From an uncultured SAR116 cluster alpha proteobacterium (GTDB lineage: Bacteria; Pseudomonadota; Alphaproteobacteria; Puniceispirillales; Marisalimonadaceae): 64,000 bases of DNA. Location of the stretch: assembly GCA_902615025.1 (NCBI GenBank), contig CACMNV010000002.1:1-64000 (forward strand), read 5' to 3'. The position numbers were made by a program, and so were the translations under genes. Below are positions 8,868 to 17,326 of the stretch, in pieces (position 1 is the first letter of the stretch; every line of letters begins with the position of its first letter). The notes under the pieces are model-generated. The model was not told where the DNA came from. It did not search any database and saw only the letters and a list, made by a program, of their open reading frames with translations.

Positions 8868-8927
8868 GAATGGTATATGTATTATTTGTCTTAAGGAGGA
8901 GTCAATGTGTCAATGCATATACCATTC
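8868..8927. repeat. 16-bp inverted repeat flanking a strong ribosome-binding site
   Basis: GAATGGTATATGTATT (8868-8883) is matched by AATGCATATACCATTC (8912-8927) with one mismatch. The loop holds AAGGAGG (8893-8899), then ATG at 8905 opening a 17-codon frame (MCQCIYHSIYKIIICLY) that ends at 8958. Perfect AAGGAGG sites are uncommon elsewhere in this window. It may be a mobile-element end or a structured leader. Confidence 0.5.
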
Positions 8928-8968
8928 AATATACAAGATCATAATTTGTCTGTATTAAATTTTTATTT

Positions 8969-9046
8969 CAAAAATGTTAAATTTTTATAAACACTTAAAT
9001 TCAGTCAATATAAGGCTAGAGTATAATTAGAAATTTTAAGTCTTTT
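8969..9046 (+). repeat. Repeat C, copy 1 (right part)
   Basis: 78 bp matching 11391-11468 at 76 positions without gaps. In the other copy the last bases are the 3' end of the ACR3 gene. The two copies are direct repeats and bracket the plcP-glycosyltransferase operon. Confidence 0.85.
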
Positions 9047-9068
9047 GATTGGCAAGTCATCTTTAATG
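9047..9068 (-). pseudogene. Fragment of phnM 3' end fused to repeat C
   Basis: GATTGGCAAGTCATCTTTAA at the start of this stretch matches 12554-12575, inside the 3' end of the intact phnM, with one difference over 22 bp. On the reverse strand it encodes IKDDLPI, as in PhnM. The region 8969-9068 therefore looks like a deleted copy of the repeat C-ACR3-phnM locus. The stop codon of the adjacent glycosyltransferase-kinase gene (9063-9065) falls inside it. Confidence 0.6.
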
Positions 9069-10457
9069 GATATTATTAAATAAAATTAATCCATGAATTA
9101 CGACCCATAAAATTAATGTTAACATTACAGCAGCTGATCCATAATCTTTAGCTCTTTTAGATAAACCATGATAATCATATGATATTCTGTCAATTGCAGC
9201 TTCTATACTAGAATTTAATAATTCTATGATCAAGACAAGGGAAGTTGTGAAAATCATTAGCACGATTTCAATAGTACTAACTTCGGCAATCAATATTATA
9301 GATAATGAAATTATTGATAAAAACATTTCTTGTCTAAAAGCACTTTCTTCTCTCAAAGCAAAATTTAAACCTGACAACGAGTTTTTAGCCGCATGATATG
9401 CTCTTGTAATCCCAGTATTACCCTTATGAGGATTGTCTTCAATATTATACGTAGTGTCTTTTTTTCTTATGCTTACCAGATAAGACTCAAAGGTTTTACT
9501 TGTTGATACCCATGAAAATGTTTTAGCGTATTCTCTTGGCACTTTTCTTGGTATTAGCAAAGCCTTCTTACATGCTTCTTTTAGGTTAGAATCAAGAATA
9601 CCTGCATTTGAGTTACCAATAACATCTAAAGGACCACTTATAGGGAAAGCCGCAACAGGCAAACCACATGCCATAGCCTCTAATAATACCAAGCCAAATG
9701 TGTCAGTTTTGCTTGGAAAAACAAATATATCCGCCTTGTTATAGTAGTATTCCAACTCTTCTTTACTCTTAGCGCCATGGAAAATAACCTTAGGGTATTT
9801 TTTTTTTAATTCTCTTAATGCAGGGCCGTCTCCTACAACCCATTTTTCATATGGCAGATCTATTTTTAAAAACTCTTCTAAATTTTTTTCTACAGATACT
9901 CTTCCTACATTTAACATAATAGGTTTTTGATTTTTTTTTCTGCCTCTTTTGGGCTTAAAAATCTCTAAATCTACACCTCTTGACCATATTTTAGGGTTGC
10001 TAATTTTGTGTTTTATTAAATCTTTTTTGACTTCTTCTGTAGGAACCATTACAAGATCAGAGCTATTATGAAACCATCTTAAGAATGAATAAGTAATTTT
10101 AAGTGGAAGTTTTGTCCTTGCATGAACATACTCTGGAAATCTCGTATGATAGGCTGATGTAAAAGCTAAACCATTTCTATTAGCATATCCACGCGCGGAA
10201 AGACCTAAAGGACCTTCAGTAGCAATATGTAAACGATCTGGATTAAATTCTCTGATCATAGATGAAACTCTAGCACCAGGGAAAAGAGATAATTTTATTT
10301 CAGGATAAGTTGGACATGGTATTGTTAAAAAACCCTCTGGTGTAATTAACTTTACCTCATGACCAAATTTCTTTAATTGCTTAGATGTCTCATCTAAAGT
10401 TCTTACTACCCCATTGACTTGAGGATACCAAGCGTCTGTTACAATTAAAATTTTCAT
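9063..10457 (-). CDS. Glycosyltransferase (Agt-like GT4) fused to a DgkA-type diacylglycerol kinase
   Basis: 464 residues. Residues 1 to about 335 are a GT4 glycosyltransferase: N-terminal DAWYPQVNGVV, HIATEGPLG, the donor-site block LNVGRVSVEKNL, GDGP, and FVFPSKTDTFGLVLLEAMACG. Residues from about 349 are a DgkA-like integral membrane kinase: ALREESAFRQE, ELLNSSIEAAIDR with Glu412, Asn415 and Glu419 at the spacing of E. coli Glu69, Asn72 and Glu76, then KRAKDYGSAAV. GT4 enzymes next to plcP glycosylate diacylglycerol in phosphate-starved marine and soil bacteria; DgkA phosphorylates the same diacylglycerol back to phosphatidate. The fusion may let one polypeptide decide the fate of diacylglycerol. 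It overlaps plcP by 4 bp. Confidence 0.9.
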   Translation of the reverse strand: MKILIVTDAWYPQVNGVVRTLDETSKQLKKFGHEVKLITPEGFLTIPCPTYPEIKLSLFPGARVSSMIREFNPDRLHIATEGPLGLSARGYANRNGLAFTSAYHTRFPEYVHARTKLPLKITYSFLRWFHNSSDLVMVPTEEVKKDLIKHKISNPKIWSRGVDLEIFKPKRGRKKNQKPIMLNVGRVSVEKNLEEFLKIDLPYEKWVVGDGPALRELKKKYPKVIFHGAKSKEELEYYYNKADIFVFPSKTDTFGLVLLEAMACGLPVAAFPISGPLDVIGNSNAGILDSNLKEACKKALLIPRKVPREYAKTFSWVSTSKTFESYLVSIRKKDTTYNIEDNPHKGNTGITRAYHAAKNSLSGLNFALREESAFRQEMFLSIISLSIILIAEVSTIEIVLMIFTTSLVLIIELLNSSIEAAIDRISYDYHGLSKRAKDYGSAAVMLTLILWVVIHGLILFNNIH

Positions 10458-11254
10458 GCTATTTTTTTAACTTTAGTTAGATCGTTTTGATATAAATGAT
10501 CATGACTCAATTCAGCCCAATTAATAATTTCCAGTTCTCCATTTTGGTGTTCAACTAAAGCTGAAATAGATTCAACCCAATCACCATCATTTGCGTAAAT
10601 TTTATTATTGATTGTTTTCAATTCAGGTTTATGTATATGACCACATACCACACCATCACATCCTCTTCTAGACGCCTCTTTTACCATAAGAGTTTCAAAT
10701 GCATTTATAAAAGAAACTGCTTTTTTAACTTTTAATTTTAAATACTTGGATAGTGACCAATACGGTAATTTAAAAAAACGTCTTATTTTGTTAAACCACC
10801 TATTTAGCCATAATAGAAAAGTATATGCTGAGTCTCCTAAATATGCTAGCCATCTGGCATGTTGCATTACTTCGTCAAAAAGATCACCATGAACTATCCA
10901 TAATTTTTCTTTCTTTGCAGTTATATGAAAAGCCTCATTTTTTATCTTAATATCACCAAATGCAATACCTAAAAAAGTTCTTGCCCCTTCATCGTGATTG
11001 CCTGGAATAAATGTAATTTTTGTGCCTTTTCTAGCTTTTCTTAAAATTTTTTGGATAACATCATTATGTGATTGAGGCCAATACCACTTTTTCATTAAAC
11101 GCCACCCATCTATAATATCACCAACTAAATATAGATATTTACTTTCATTATATTTTAAAAATTCAAGAAGATGTTCAGCTTGTGCACCAGTTGAACCTAA
11201 ATGAATGTCAGAAATCCAAATAGCTCTATAATTTTTATTTTGATACTTATCCAT
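10454..11254 (-). CDS. plcP: PlcP-type metallophosphoesterase (phospholipase C of lipid remodelling)
   Basis: 266 residues, calcineurin-like fold. Metal-site motifs in order: SDIHLG, LVGDIIDGW, PGNHDEG, VHGDLFD and CGHIHKP. Length and sequence match the PlcP family, relatives of UDP-2,3-diacylglucosamine hydrolase that cleave phospholipid headgroups under phosphate limitation and leave diacylglycerol. The gene comes first in a two-gene operon with the glycosyltransferase-DgkA fusion, the expected partner for converting diacylglycerol to glycolipid. The upstream region shares a 50-bp block with the phosphatase gene at 33349. An LpxH-like role is possible but less likely given the partner. Confidence 0.85.
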   Translation of the reverse strand: MDKYQNKNYRAIWISDIHLGSTGAQAEHLLEFLKYNESKYLYLVGDIIDGWRLMKKWYWPQSHNDVIQKILRKARKGTKITFIPGNHDEGARTFLGIAFGDIKIKNEAFHITAKKEKLWIVHGDLFDEVMQHARWLAYLGDSAYTFLLWLNRWFNKIRRFFKLPYWSLSKYLKLKVKKAVSFINAFETLMVKEASRRGCDGVVCGHIHKPELKTINNKIYANDGDWVESISALVEHQNGELEIINWAELSHDHLYQNDLTKVKKIA

Positions 11255-11305
11255 ATCTAAATAGAATTTTTTAGAATTAATTTAAAATCCTTATACATAG
11301 GTTTT

Positions 11306-11312
11306 ATTACAG
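11306..11312 (-). promoter_or_regulatory. CTGTAAT heptamer, possible Pho-box half-site upstream of plcP
   Basis: On the plcP strand CTGTAAT lies 52 bp before the start. The same heptamer precedes phnM (13694-13700) and phnC (33330-33336). It resembles the CTGTCAT half of the alphaproteobacterial Pho box, but the second half-site is poor in each case and the background is AT-rich. Confidence 0.25.
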
Positions 11313-11356
11313 ATTTATTTCTAAAAAATTAAATAAATAAAATTAAGCTTATAATA

Positions 11357-11468
11357 ATTTTCATACATATAAATATACTTTTATTGATTACAAAAATATT
11401 AAATTTTTATAAACACTTAAATTCAGTCAATATAAGGCTAGAGTGTAATTAGAAATTTTAAGTCTTTT
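11357..11468 (+). repeat. Repeat C, complete copy (copy 2)
   Basis: The left 50 bp (11357-11406) match 33914-33963 at 48 positions. The right 78 bp (11391-11468) match 8969-9046 at 76 positions. On the reverse strand the left part reads TTGTAA, 16 bp, then TATATG, a plausible promoter reading towards plcP; the right part includes the last codons of the ACR3 gene. The other two copies are partial. Confidence 0.8.
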
Positions 11469-12510
11469 TAAAATATTTTTCTTTAAATTTTAAAGCAACT
11501 GAAACTAGTAATATTAGTATTGGTACTTCGACAAGTGGACCAACGACAGTTGCGAAAGCCTCTTTTGATGCAAGTCCAAAAGTAGCTATTGAAACTGCAA
11601 TAGCTAATTCAAAATTATTTGAAGCAGCTGTGAATGATAAAGAAGTAGCTTTTGGATAATCTATACTCGTAAATTTACTCATACCAAAACTAATAAAAAA
11701 CATAATTAGAAAATATATAATAAGAGGAATTGCTATTAAGATAACATCATAAGGAAGCTTAAAAATTTCATTTCCTTTTAGAGTAAACATAATAATTATT
11801 GTAAACAAAAGCGCAAATAGTGTAATGGGACTTATTCTAGGTATAAATTTTTTTTCATACCATTCCTCTCCAAATTTCTTGACTAATAATGATCTTGTAA
11901 CAAAACCAGCTAAAAATGGAATACCTAGATAAATTATAACTATTTTGGCTACGTATAATATTGAAATATCAAAAATCTGTCCACTAAACCCAAAAAATTC
12001 AGGCAAAAATTTTAAAAAAAACCATGCATAAGGTGCGAAGAAAATAATTTGAAAGATTGAATTAAAGGCAACTAACCCTGCTACATATTCTGAACTCCCC
12101 CTAGCCAAATCATTCCAAACAAGAACCATCGCTATGCATCTTGCTAAACCAATTAATATAACACCAGTCATGTATTCAGGCTTATCAGAGAGAAAAGTAA
12201 CAGCTAAAAAAAACATTAATACAGGACCAATTATCCAATTTTGGAATAAAGACAAAGCTAAGACTTTCTTATCTTTAAATACTTCAATTATTTTTTCATA
12301 TTTCACTTTTGCCAAAGGTGGGTACATCATTAAGATAAGACCTATTGCAATAGGAATATTCGTATTACTATAGGTTATTGAATCAAGAAATTTAGGCATA
12401 TTACTAAAAATATTACCTAAAGCTAAGCCTATAATCATTGCAAGAAATATCCAAAAAGTAAGATATCTATCTAAAAATGAAAGATTTAATTTTTTGTGTT
12501 TAAGATTCAT
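11458..12510 (-). CDS. ACR3-family arsenite efflux permease
   Basis: 350 residues and about ten hydrophobic helices. The family signature around the essential cysteine is present ([16 protein letters not shown]), as are the helix-breaking [20 protein letters not shown] block and the C-terminal [10 protein letters not shown]. It exports arsenite across the inner membrane using the proton gradient. I chose the ATG at 12510, five bases after the phnM stop; an ATG at 12543 would add 11 residues and overlap phnM. No arsenate reductase or ArsR is visible. Its place behind phnM fits a phosphate-starvation set, since arsenate enters through phosphate uptake. Confidence 0.9.
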   Translation of the reverse strand: MNLKHKKLNLSFLDRYLTFWIFLAMIIGLALGNIFSNMPKFLDSITYSNTNIPIAIGLILMMYPPLAKVKYEKIIEVFKDKKVLALSLFQNWIIGPVLMFFLAVTFLSDKPEYMTGVILIGLARCIAMVLVWNDLARGSSEYVAGLVAFNSIFQIIFFAPYAWFFLKFLPEFFGFSGQIFDISILYVAKIVIIYLGIPFLAGFVTRSLLVKKFGEEWYEKKFIPRISPITLFALLFTIIIMFTLKGNEIFKLPYDVILIAIPLIIYFLIMFFISFGMSKFTSIDYPKATSLSFTAASNNFELAIAVSIATFGLASKEAFATVVGPLVEVPILILLVSVALKFKEKYFKKT

Positions 12511-12515
12511 GTTTT

Positions 12516-13667
12516 TTAAGCAACTTCCTGACCATTTACCCATACTTTTCTAATGATTGGCAAATCATCTTTAATGCTTAATCTTACCAAATCTGCTTTT
12601 AAACCTTCTTTGATTAGACCTCTGTCATTCAAGCCAGTTGCTTTACAAGGGTTTGTAGTTACAGCAGAGATACTTTTAGGTAAATTATTTGACCTTATAC
12701 CCCACATTATAGCTGCCATTAATAATGATGACGGAACATAATCAGAACTTAAAATATCAAGAAGGTCTTCATCAATAAGTGATTGAGCTGAAACATTACC
12801 CGAATGAGACCCTCCTCTTACTAAATTTGGAGCTCCCATTATTATTTTCATATTACTACTATGACACTTTGTTGCTGCTTCAAGAGTTGTTGGAAATTCA
12901 GCTAAATTTATACCTTGTGAACAACTCTCTTCTACATCGGAAATTGTAGTATCATCATGACTAGCTAATACTGCATTAATTTTTTTACTAAATTTTATTG
13001 TTTCACTTTTATGTTTTTTACCAAACATTTTTTGTAAATCTTTTAAATGCAAAAAGTGTTGTTCAATCTGTGGTTCTGAAAGACCAAATTTTCCTGATAA
13101 ATAAAGTTTGAACTGTGAAATATCACGAAACTGTCTTTGGCCAGGTGTGTGATCCATTAGGCTTACTATTTTTACCTTATCTTGAGTATTAAACTCTTCT
13201 AATTCTTGAATTAAATTTTCTGAACATATTTCAGCTCTTAGATGGATAAAATGGTCAATCTTAAACGATTTTTCTTTTGATAATTTATTAATAGAAGTAG
13301 CTGTTTCTCTTGCATATTTGTCATATCTATGTACACCATCTTTGTTTATAGATCCTACTCTTAAAGCATCGAACACTGTTGTAATTCCCACAGATGCTAA
13401 TTCACCATCATGAGCTATAAGAGCATTATTTATAGGCCAATTAACTCCAGGTCTAGGTTTCATATGTCTTTCTAAGTTGTCTGTGTGTAATTCTACTAAA
13501 CCTGGGATTAAATAATCTTCATTGCAATCAATAGATCTGGGTATAGAGCTTTTTCCTTTGTTGATACTTTTAATTAGCCCATCTTTTAATTGGACATTTC
13601 CCAAAAAGACTTCGTCATGAGTTACAATATTAATATTATTTAAGATTACGTCAGACAAAATAAACAC
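12516..13667 (-). CDS. phnM: PhnM, alpha-D-ribose 1-methylphosphonate 5-triphosphate diphosphatase
   Basis: Removes pyrophosphate from the C-P lyase intermediate, giving the 5-phosphate used by PhnJ. 383 residues, amidohydrolase superfamily. Motifs: [18 protein letters not shown] (metal-binding HxD variant), [16 protein letters not shown], and [19 protein letters not shown], all diagnostic of PhnM. It is followed closely by the ACR3 gene and is divergent from the DUF1045 gene at 13761. A second, more diverged PhnM lies at 20277. Confidence 0.95.
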   Translation of the reverse strand: MFILSDVILNNINIVTHDEVFLGNVQLKDGLIKSINKGKSSIPRSIDCNEDYLIPGLVELHTDNLERHMKPRPGVNWPINNALIAHDGELASVGITTVFDALRVGSINKDGVHRYDKYARETATSINKLSKEKSFKIDHFIHLRAEICSENLIQELEEFNTQDKVKIVSLMDHTPGQRQFRDISQFKLYLSGKFGLSEPQIEQHFLHLKDLQKMFGKKHKSETIKFSKKINAVLASHDDTTISDVEESCSQGINLAEFPTTLEAATKCHSSNMKIIMGAPNLVRGGSHSGNVSAQSLIDEDLLDILSSDYVPSSLLMAAIMWGIRSNNLPKSISAVTTNPCKATGLNDRGLIKEGLKADLVRLSIKDDLPIIRKVWVNGQEVA

Positions 13668-13693
13668 CTCTAATCTACAAATACAAATCTAAT

Positions 13694-13700
13694 ATTACAG
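13694..13700 (-). promoter_or_regulatory. CTGTAAT heptamer upstream of phnM
   Basis: Lies 27 bp before the phnM start, in the 93-bp region shared with the divergent DUF1045 gene. It is the same heptamer as before plcP and phnC. A regulatory role is inference from recurrence only. Confidence 0.25.
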
Positions 13701-13760
13701 TTTTTTTAAATGTAAAAAAAATTTAATTAAATTGAAATAAAACTACTATAAATAAAGCTT

Positions 13761-14468
13761 ATGGAAAAAAATTATAAAAGATATGCAATATATTACGCAC
13801 CTATAGAAAATCCGGAGCTTGATCTGTTCGGAAAATGTTGGCTTGGTTGGGATCCTTACAAAGGTGAAGAAACAACAAAGTCAGATCTTTCAAAATTACC
13901 TAGTTTCAAAAAATTTTCTGGCTTAGTTCTTACACCAAAACAATATGGATTTCATGGCACTATAAAAGCTCCATTTAGATTAAAAAATAAATATACGTAT
14001 AATGATCTTGAAAATAAAGTTTGTGAAATATCAAAACAAATACAAAGTTTTCATTTAGATAAATTAGTTATTAAAAAATTAGGTAATTTCATAGCATTAA
14101 CTCCATCTAAAAACCTCAAAGTAAATAACGTATCTAATAAATTTGTAGAAGGATTAGATTTTTTAAGAGATGATCTTTCTGAAGATGAAATTAAAAAAAG
14201 ACATCCTCATAAATTGTCTTTTAACCAAAAAAAAATGCTCTTCAAATGGGGTTATCCTTATGTATTTAATGAATTCAAATTTCATTTAACTCTTACAGGT
14301 AAACTTAGAATTGAAGAAATAGACAATGTTTATAAATATCTTCAAACAATTTTAAAGAGTGTAAATTTAAGAAAAATACACTTTAAAAGTATTTGTATTT
14401 TTGGACAAAAGACTGATGAAAAATTTTATTTTATTAAAAAAATTAATTTTACCCATTCAAAGCATTAA
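13761..14468 (+). CDS. DUF1045 phosphonate-metabolism protein (2H phosphoesterase-like)
   Basis: 235 residues of the family long known as a phosphonate-operon protein of unknown role. Two H-x-T motifs typical of 2H phosphoesterases are seen: YGFHGTIKAPF near residue 65 and FKFHLTLTG near residue 177. N-terminal RYAIYYAPI and WLGWDP are family features. 2H enzymes open cyclic phosphates, and C-P lyase makes a 5-phosphoribosyl 1,2-cyclic phosphate that PhnP normally opens. No phnP is in this cluster, so this protein is a reasonable stand-in; that is inference. It is convergent with phnN with a 20-bp overlap. Confidence 0.85.
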   Translation: MEKNYKRYAIYYAPIENPELDLFGKCWLGWDPYKGEETTKSDLSKLPSFKKFSGLVLTPKQYGFHGTIKAPFRLKNKYTYNDLENKVCEISKQIQSFHLDKLVIKKLGNFIALTPSKNLKVNNVSNKFVEGLDFLRDDLSEDEIKKRHPHKLSFNQKKMLFKWGYPYVFNEFKFHLTLTGKLRIEEIDNVYKYLQTILKSVNLRKIHFKSICIFGQKTDEKFYFIKKINFTHSKH

Positions 14469-14985
14469 TTAAATTATCAACTCCCGATTCTAAATCAGAG
14501 TCATTTTCGACATAAATTGTATCAGAAGGCAAATTTTCTATTTTTCTATTAAGTCTTTTATTGATTTCATCTTTGTTTTCTCTGTTTCTTATAAGAAGTC
14601 GATTTTCAATATTTTTTTTTGATGCAACAATACAAATAATTTTTGCGTTAGGATATTTTTTTTTTATTTCCTTCAAAGCATGTCTTGAACCATTAAAAAT
14701 TACATTTGTACCTTTTTTTAAGAATTCATCTATTTTTTTTGGGATACCGTAAGATAAGGAATGAGCATCCCAAGTTATCGTAAAAAAGCTATCTTTAACC
14801 TTTTTTTGGAAATCTTTATCGGATATTGATACGTGGTCTTCATTATTGTCATCGGGAGTTCTTGTAATATACCTTTTGACAAAATAAAAATTTTTAAATT
14901 TATCTCTTATTTCGTTTAATAAAGTATCTTTACCAACACCAGAAGCACCTACAATCACAAATAAATTACCATTAAGTTTGTTCAT
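14449..14985 (-). CDS. phnN: PhnN, ribose 1,5-bisphosphate phosphokinase
   Basis: Phosphorylates ribose 1,5-bisphosphate to PRPP, the last step that salvages the C-P lyase sugar. 178 residues of the guanylate-kinase-like fold. The P-loop is GASGVGKDTL, followed by RYITRTPDD (RxxTR base-side motif) and ITWDAHSLSYGIP, which differs from guanylate kinase as expected for PhnN. It is last in the phnGHIJKLN run, 15 bp after phnL. Confidence 0.93.
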   Translation of the reverse strand: MNKLNGNLFVIVGASGVGKDTLLNEIRDKFKNFYFVKRYITRTPDDNNEDHVSISDKDFQKKVKDSFFTITWDAHSLSYGIPKKIDEFLKKGTNVIFNGSRHALKEIKKKYPNAKIICIVASKKNIENRLLIRNRENKDEINKRLNRKIENLPSDTIYVENDSDLESGVDNLINALNG

Positions 14986-15000
14986 CTGATTACAAAATCT

Positions 15001-15666
15001 CTATAAATTTTCTAAATTAACTTCCCTGGTAGCAACTTTGTTTCTAGCTATTTCATCATGGAATATTCCAATTATTGCTGAGCCATTTAGTTTAGCTTTT
15101 TCTATCAAATGCAATACAATATTTTTATTATTGTGGTCCAAACTTGCAGTTGGTTCATCTAAAAGTAGGTATGGGTAATTATGAATAAAACCTCTTGCAA
15201 TATTTACTCTTTGTTGTTCACCTCCAGAGAAAGTTAAAGGAGATAAGTTCCATAAATTTTTAGGAATTTTTAGGATTTCTAAAATTTCTTGTCCTTTTTT
15301 TAATGCTATTTTCTTTTCACATCCAATATCAAGTAAAGGTTCTATTACAACTTCTATTGTTGGCACTCTAGGAACAACTCTTAAGAATTGACTAACATAG
15401 CCTAGCTTATTTTTTCTTAATTTCAAAATATCTCTTGCACTTGATTTTCTAACGTTTACATCTGCGATAAGAACATCACCTTTGCTTATAACATAACTTC
15501 CATATATCAATTTTAGTAAAGTAGATTTACCTGTTCCAGAGTTTCCTGTAAGAGCAACAACTTCCCCTTTATCCACTTTGAAGTTTATATTTTTAAAAAC
15601 ATTTATGTTTGTATTATTTTGATTATAAAGTTCGAAAGATTTATTTAAATTTTTTATTTGTATCAT
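15001..15666 (-). CDS. phnL: PhnL, C-P lyase system ABC-type ATPase
   Basis: 221 residues. Walker A is GNSGTGKST, the signature is FSGGEQQRV, Walker B is YLLLDEPTASL, and the switch His is in IGIFHDE. PhnK and PhnL bind the PhnGHIJ core as ATPase subunits rather than driving transport. It starts right after the phnK stop. The relative order K-L-N is the classical one. Confidence 0.93.
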   Translation of the reverse strand: MIQIKNLNKSFELYNQNNTNINVFKNINFKVDKGEVVALTGNSGTGKSTLLKLIYGSYVISKGDVLIADVNVRKSSARDILKLRKNKLGYVSQFLRVVPRVPTIEVVIEPLLDIGCEKKIALKKGQEILEILKIPKNLWNLSPLTFSGGEQQRVNIARGFIHNYPYLLLDEPTASLDHNNKNIVLHLIEKAKLNGSAIIGIFHDEIARNKVATREVNLENL

Positions 15667-15667
15667 G

Positions 15668-16444
15668 CTACACCTGAAGTACTGAACTTACTAATAATTG
15701 TGAATATTTATGTTGTGGATCATCTAAAACCTGATCACACAAACCAGCTTCTATTACATTTCCATTTTGCATTACAATGATACGATCAGCTAATAGTCTT
15801 ACAACTGCAAGATCATGTGTAACTATTATTGCTGCAATGCCAAGTTCTCTTACAAGGTTTCTCAATAAATCTAAAATTTTTGCTTGAACAGATACGTCCA
15901 AACCCCCAGTAGGTTCGTCCATAAAAATAAGTCTTGGTTTAGTTACTAGGTTTCTTGCAATTTGAAGCCTTTGTTGCATTCCTCCAGAAAAAGTACTTGG
16001 CTTATCGTCAATTCTACTAACATCAATTTCAACTTTTTCTAACCAACTTGAAGCAATCTCGCGAATTTCTCCATAATTTCTATGACCTATTGCCATTAAT
16101 CTTTCCCCAATATTTCCTCCTGCACTTATATTCATTCTGAGACCATCACGAGGATTTTGATGCACAAATGCTAGATCAGATCTTTGAATTAAACGAAGTT
16201 TTGGTTCATCGATTTTAGTGAAATTGAGGATTTTTTTTGATTTATCGTTTAAAAGAATATCTCCTTCATCAACTTTTAAATTTCCATATATACAGTTTAA
16301 TAATGTAGATTTTCCAGAGCCGGATTCGCCAACAATTCCAAGGACCTCACCAGAATTAATATCTAAAGATACATTTTTACACCCTACATTTTGGCCATAG
16401 TATTTGGAAATATTTGAAGCTTTAAATAAGAAATCTTGCATCAT
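15668..16444 (-). CDS. phnK: PhnK, C-P lyase complex ATPase subunit
   Basis: 258 residues when started at the ATG that overlaps the phnJ stop (TAATG). An in-frame ATG at 16507 would run 63 bp into phnJ and add a basic tail not typical of the family. Walker A GESGSGKST, signature TFSGGMQQRLQIARN, Walker B LIFMDEPTGGLD, and VTHDLAVVR are seen. PhnK docks on PhnJ in the E. coli complex and is needed for catalysis in vivo. Confidence 0.94.
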   Translation of the reverse strand: MMQDFLFKASNISKYYGQNVGCKNVSLDINSGEVLGIVGESGSGKSTLLNCIYGNLKVDEGDILLNDKSKKILNFTKIDEPKLRLIQRSDLAFVHQNPRDGLRMNISAGGNIGERLMAIGHRNYGEIREIASSWLEKVEIDVSRIDDKPSTFSGGMQQRLQIARNLVTKPRLIFMDEPTGGLDVSVQAKILDLLRNLVRELGIAAIIVTHDLAVVRLLADRIIVMQNGNVIEAGLCDQVLDDPQHKYSQLLVSSVLQV

Positions 16445-17325
16445 TATTGATCTTCTTCTTTTGAATTTAATTGTGTTTGTTCTTTGCAATAATCCGTGTC
16501 TGAACATATGTATGATCTTTTACCATCATCAGAGACTATAATTTCATCTAAATAACTATCACTGGATCCACATATTGAGCATTTGAAATTGGCTTTCATA
16601 GCTTCAAAAGGATAGTCTTCAAAATCAAGACTTTTAACATTTGTGTAAGGTGGGATAGCATAAATCCTTTGTTCTCTTCCTGCACCAAAAAGTTGAATAG
16701 CTGGATTATTATTCATTTTGGGATTATCAAATTTTGGAATAGGAGAAGGATCTGTAACATAATTACCGTTTGTTTTTACTGGATATGCATATGCTGTCTC
16801 AATATGACCGTGTTTTGCAATATCTTCATAAAGTTTCACAAACATTAATCCGTATTCAGAAAGAGCATGCATTTTTCTTGTTTCTGTCTCTCTAGGTTCT
16901 AAAAATCTGAGAGGTTCTGGAATTGGAACCTGATATACTAATATTTGTTGCTCTTTTAATTTTGTCTCTGGAATTCTATGTCTAGTCTGTATAAGAGATG
17001 CATCGGAGGTTTTTTCAGTTACAGCTACATTTGCAGTTTTTTGAAAAAATTTTCGAATTGATACAGCATTTGTAGTGTCATCTGCACCTTGATCTATCAC
17101 TTTTAAGACATCTTTAGGTATTAAACATGCAGATGTTACCTGAATCCCACCAGTCCCCCAACCATATGGCATTGGCATTTCTCTTGAGGAAAAAGGAACT
17201 TGATATCCAGGAATGCATAAAGCTTTTAATAGCGCTCTCCTAATCATTCTTTTTGTATTTTCATCTAAATAAGCAAAATTATAAATTTGAATATCTATAT
17301 TTTTATCTTTACTCATATCATTCAT
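16444..17325 (-). CDS. phnJ: PhnJ, carbon-phosphorus lyase (radical SAM)
   Basis: The catalytic subunit that cleaves the C-P bond of ribose 1-methylphosphonate 5-phosphate, releasing methane when the substrate is methylphosphonate. 293 residues. Cys249, Cys252, Cys274 and Cys280 follow the CxxC-x21-C-x5-C spacing of E. coli PhnJ (Cys241, 244, 266 and 272), giving three cluster ligands and the thiyl-forming Cys. The core YGWGTGGIQVT and IQLFGAGREQRIYAIPPY segments are well kept. The C-terminus is a little longer and acidic (SKEEDQ). Confidence 0.97.
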   Translation of the reverse strand: MNDMSKDKNIDIQIYNFAYLDENTKRMIRRALLKALCIPGYQVPFSSREMPMPYGWGTGGIQVTSACLIPKDVLKVIDQGADDTTNAVSIRKFFQKTANVAVTEKTSDASLIQTRHRIPETKLKEQQILVYQVPIPEPLRFLEPRETETRKMHALSEYGLMFVKLYEDIAKHGHIETAYAYPVKTNGNYVTDPSPIPKFDNPKMNNNPAIQLFGAGREQRIYAIPPYTNVKSLDFEDYPFEAMKANFKCSICGSSDSYLDEIIVSDDGKRSYICSDTDYCKEQTQLNSKEEDQ

Positions 17326-17326
17326 T

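Larger units (their letters stand above)
8483..9062. other. Gene-poor junction between the thi block and the lipid block
   Basis: 580 bp without a convincing gene. In order it holds: decayed copy B2 (promoter and first codons of the HGGxSTGP gene found intact at 34186); a forward terminator-like hairpin; repeat A copy 2; a 16-bp inverted repeat around a strong Shine-Dalgarno; and repeat C copy 1 followed by a short phnM-like piece. The order (a right-end gene remnant followed by left-end repeat A) is what a decayed junction between two tandem islands would look like. Confidence 0.7.

Noticed and set aside
8483-9062. Insertion sequence
   Set aside because: Repeats and palindromes are present, but there is no transposase frame and no target-site duplication that I can see.
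11295-11312. Full Pho box ahead of plcP
   Set aside because: CTGTAAT-AAAA-CCTATGT has only one good half; kept as a half-site note only.
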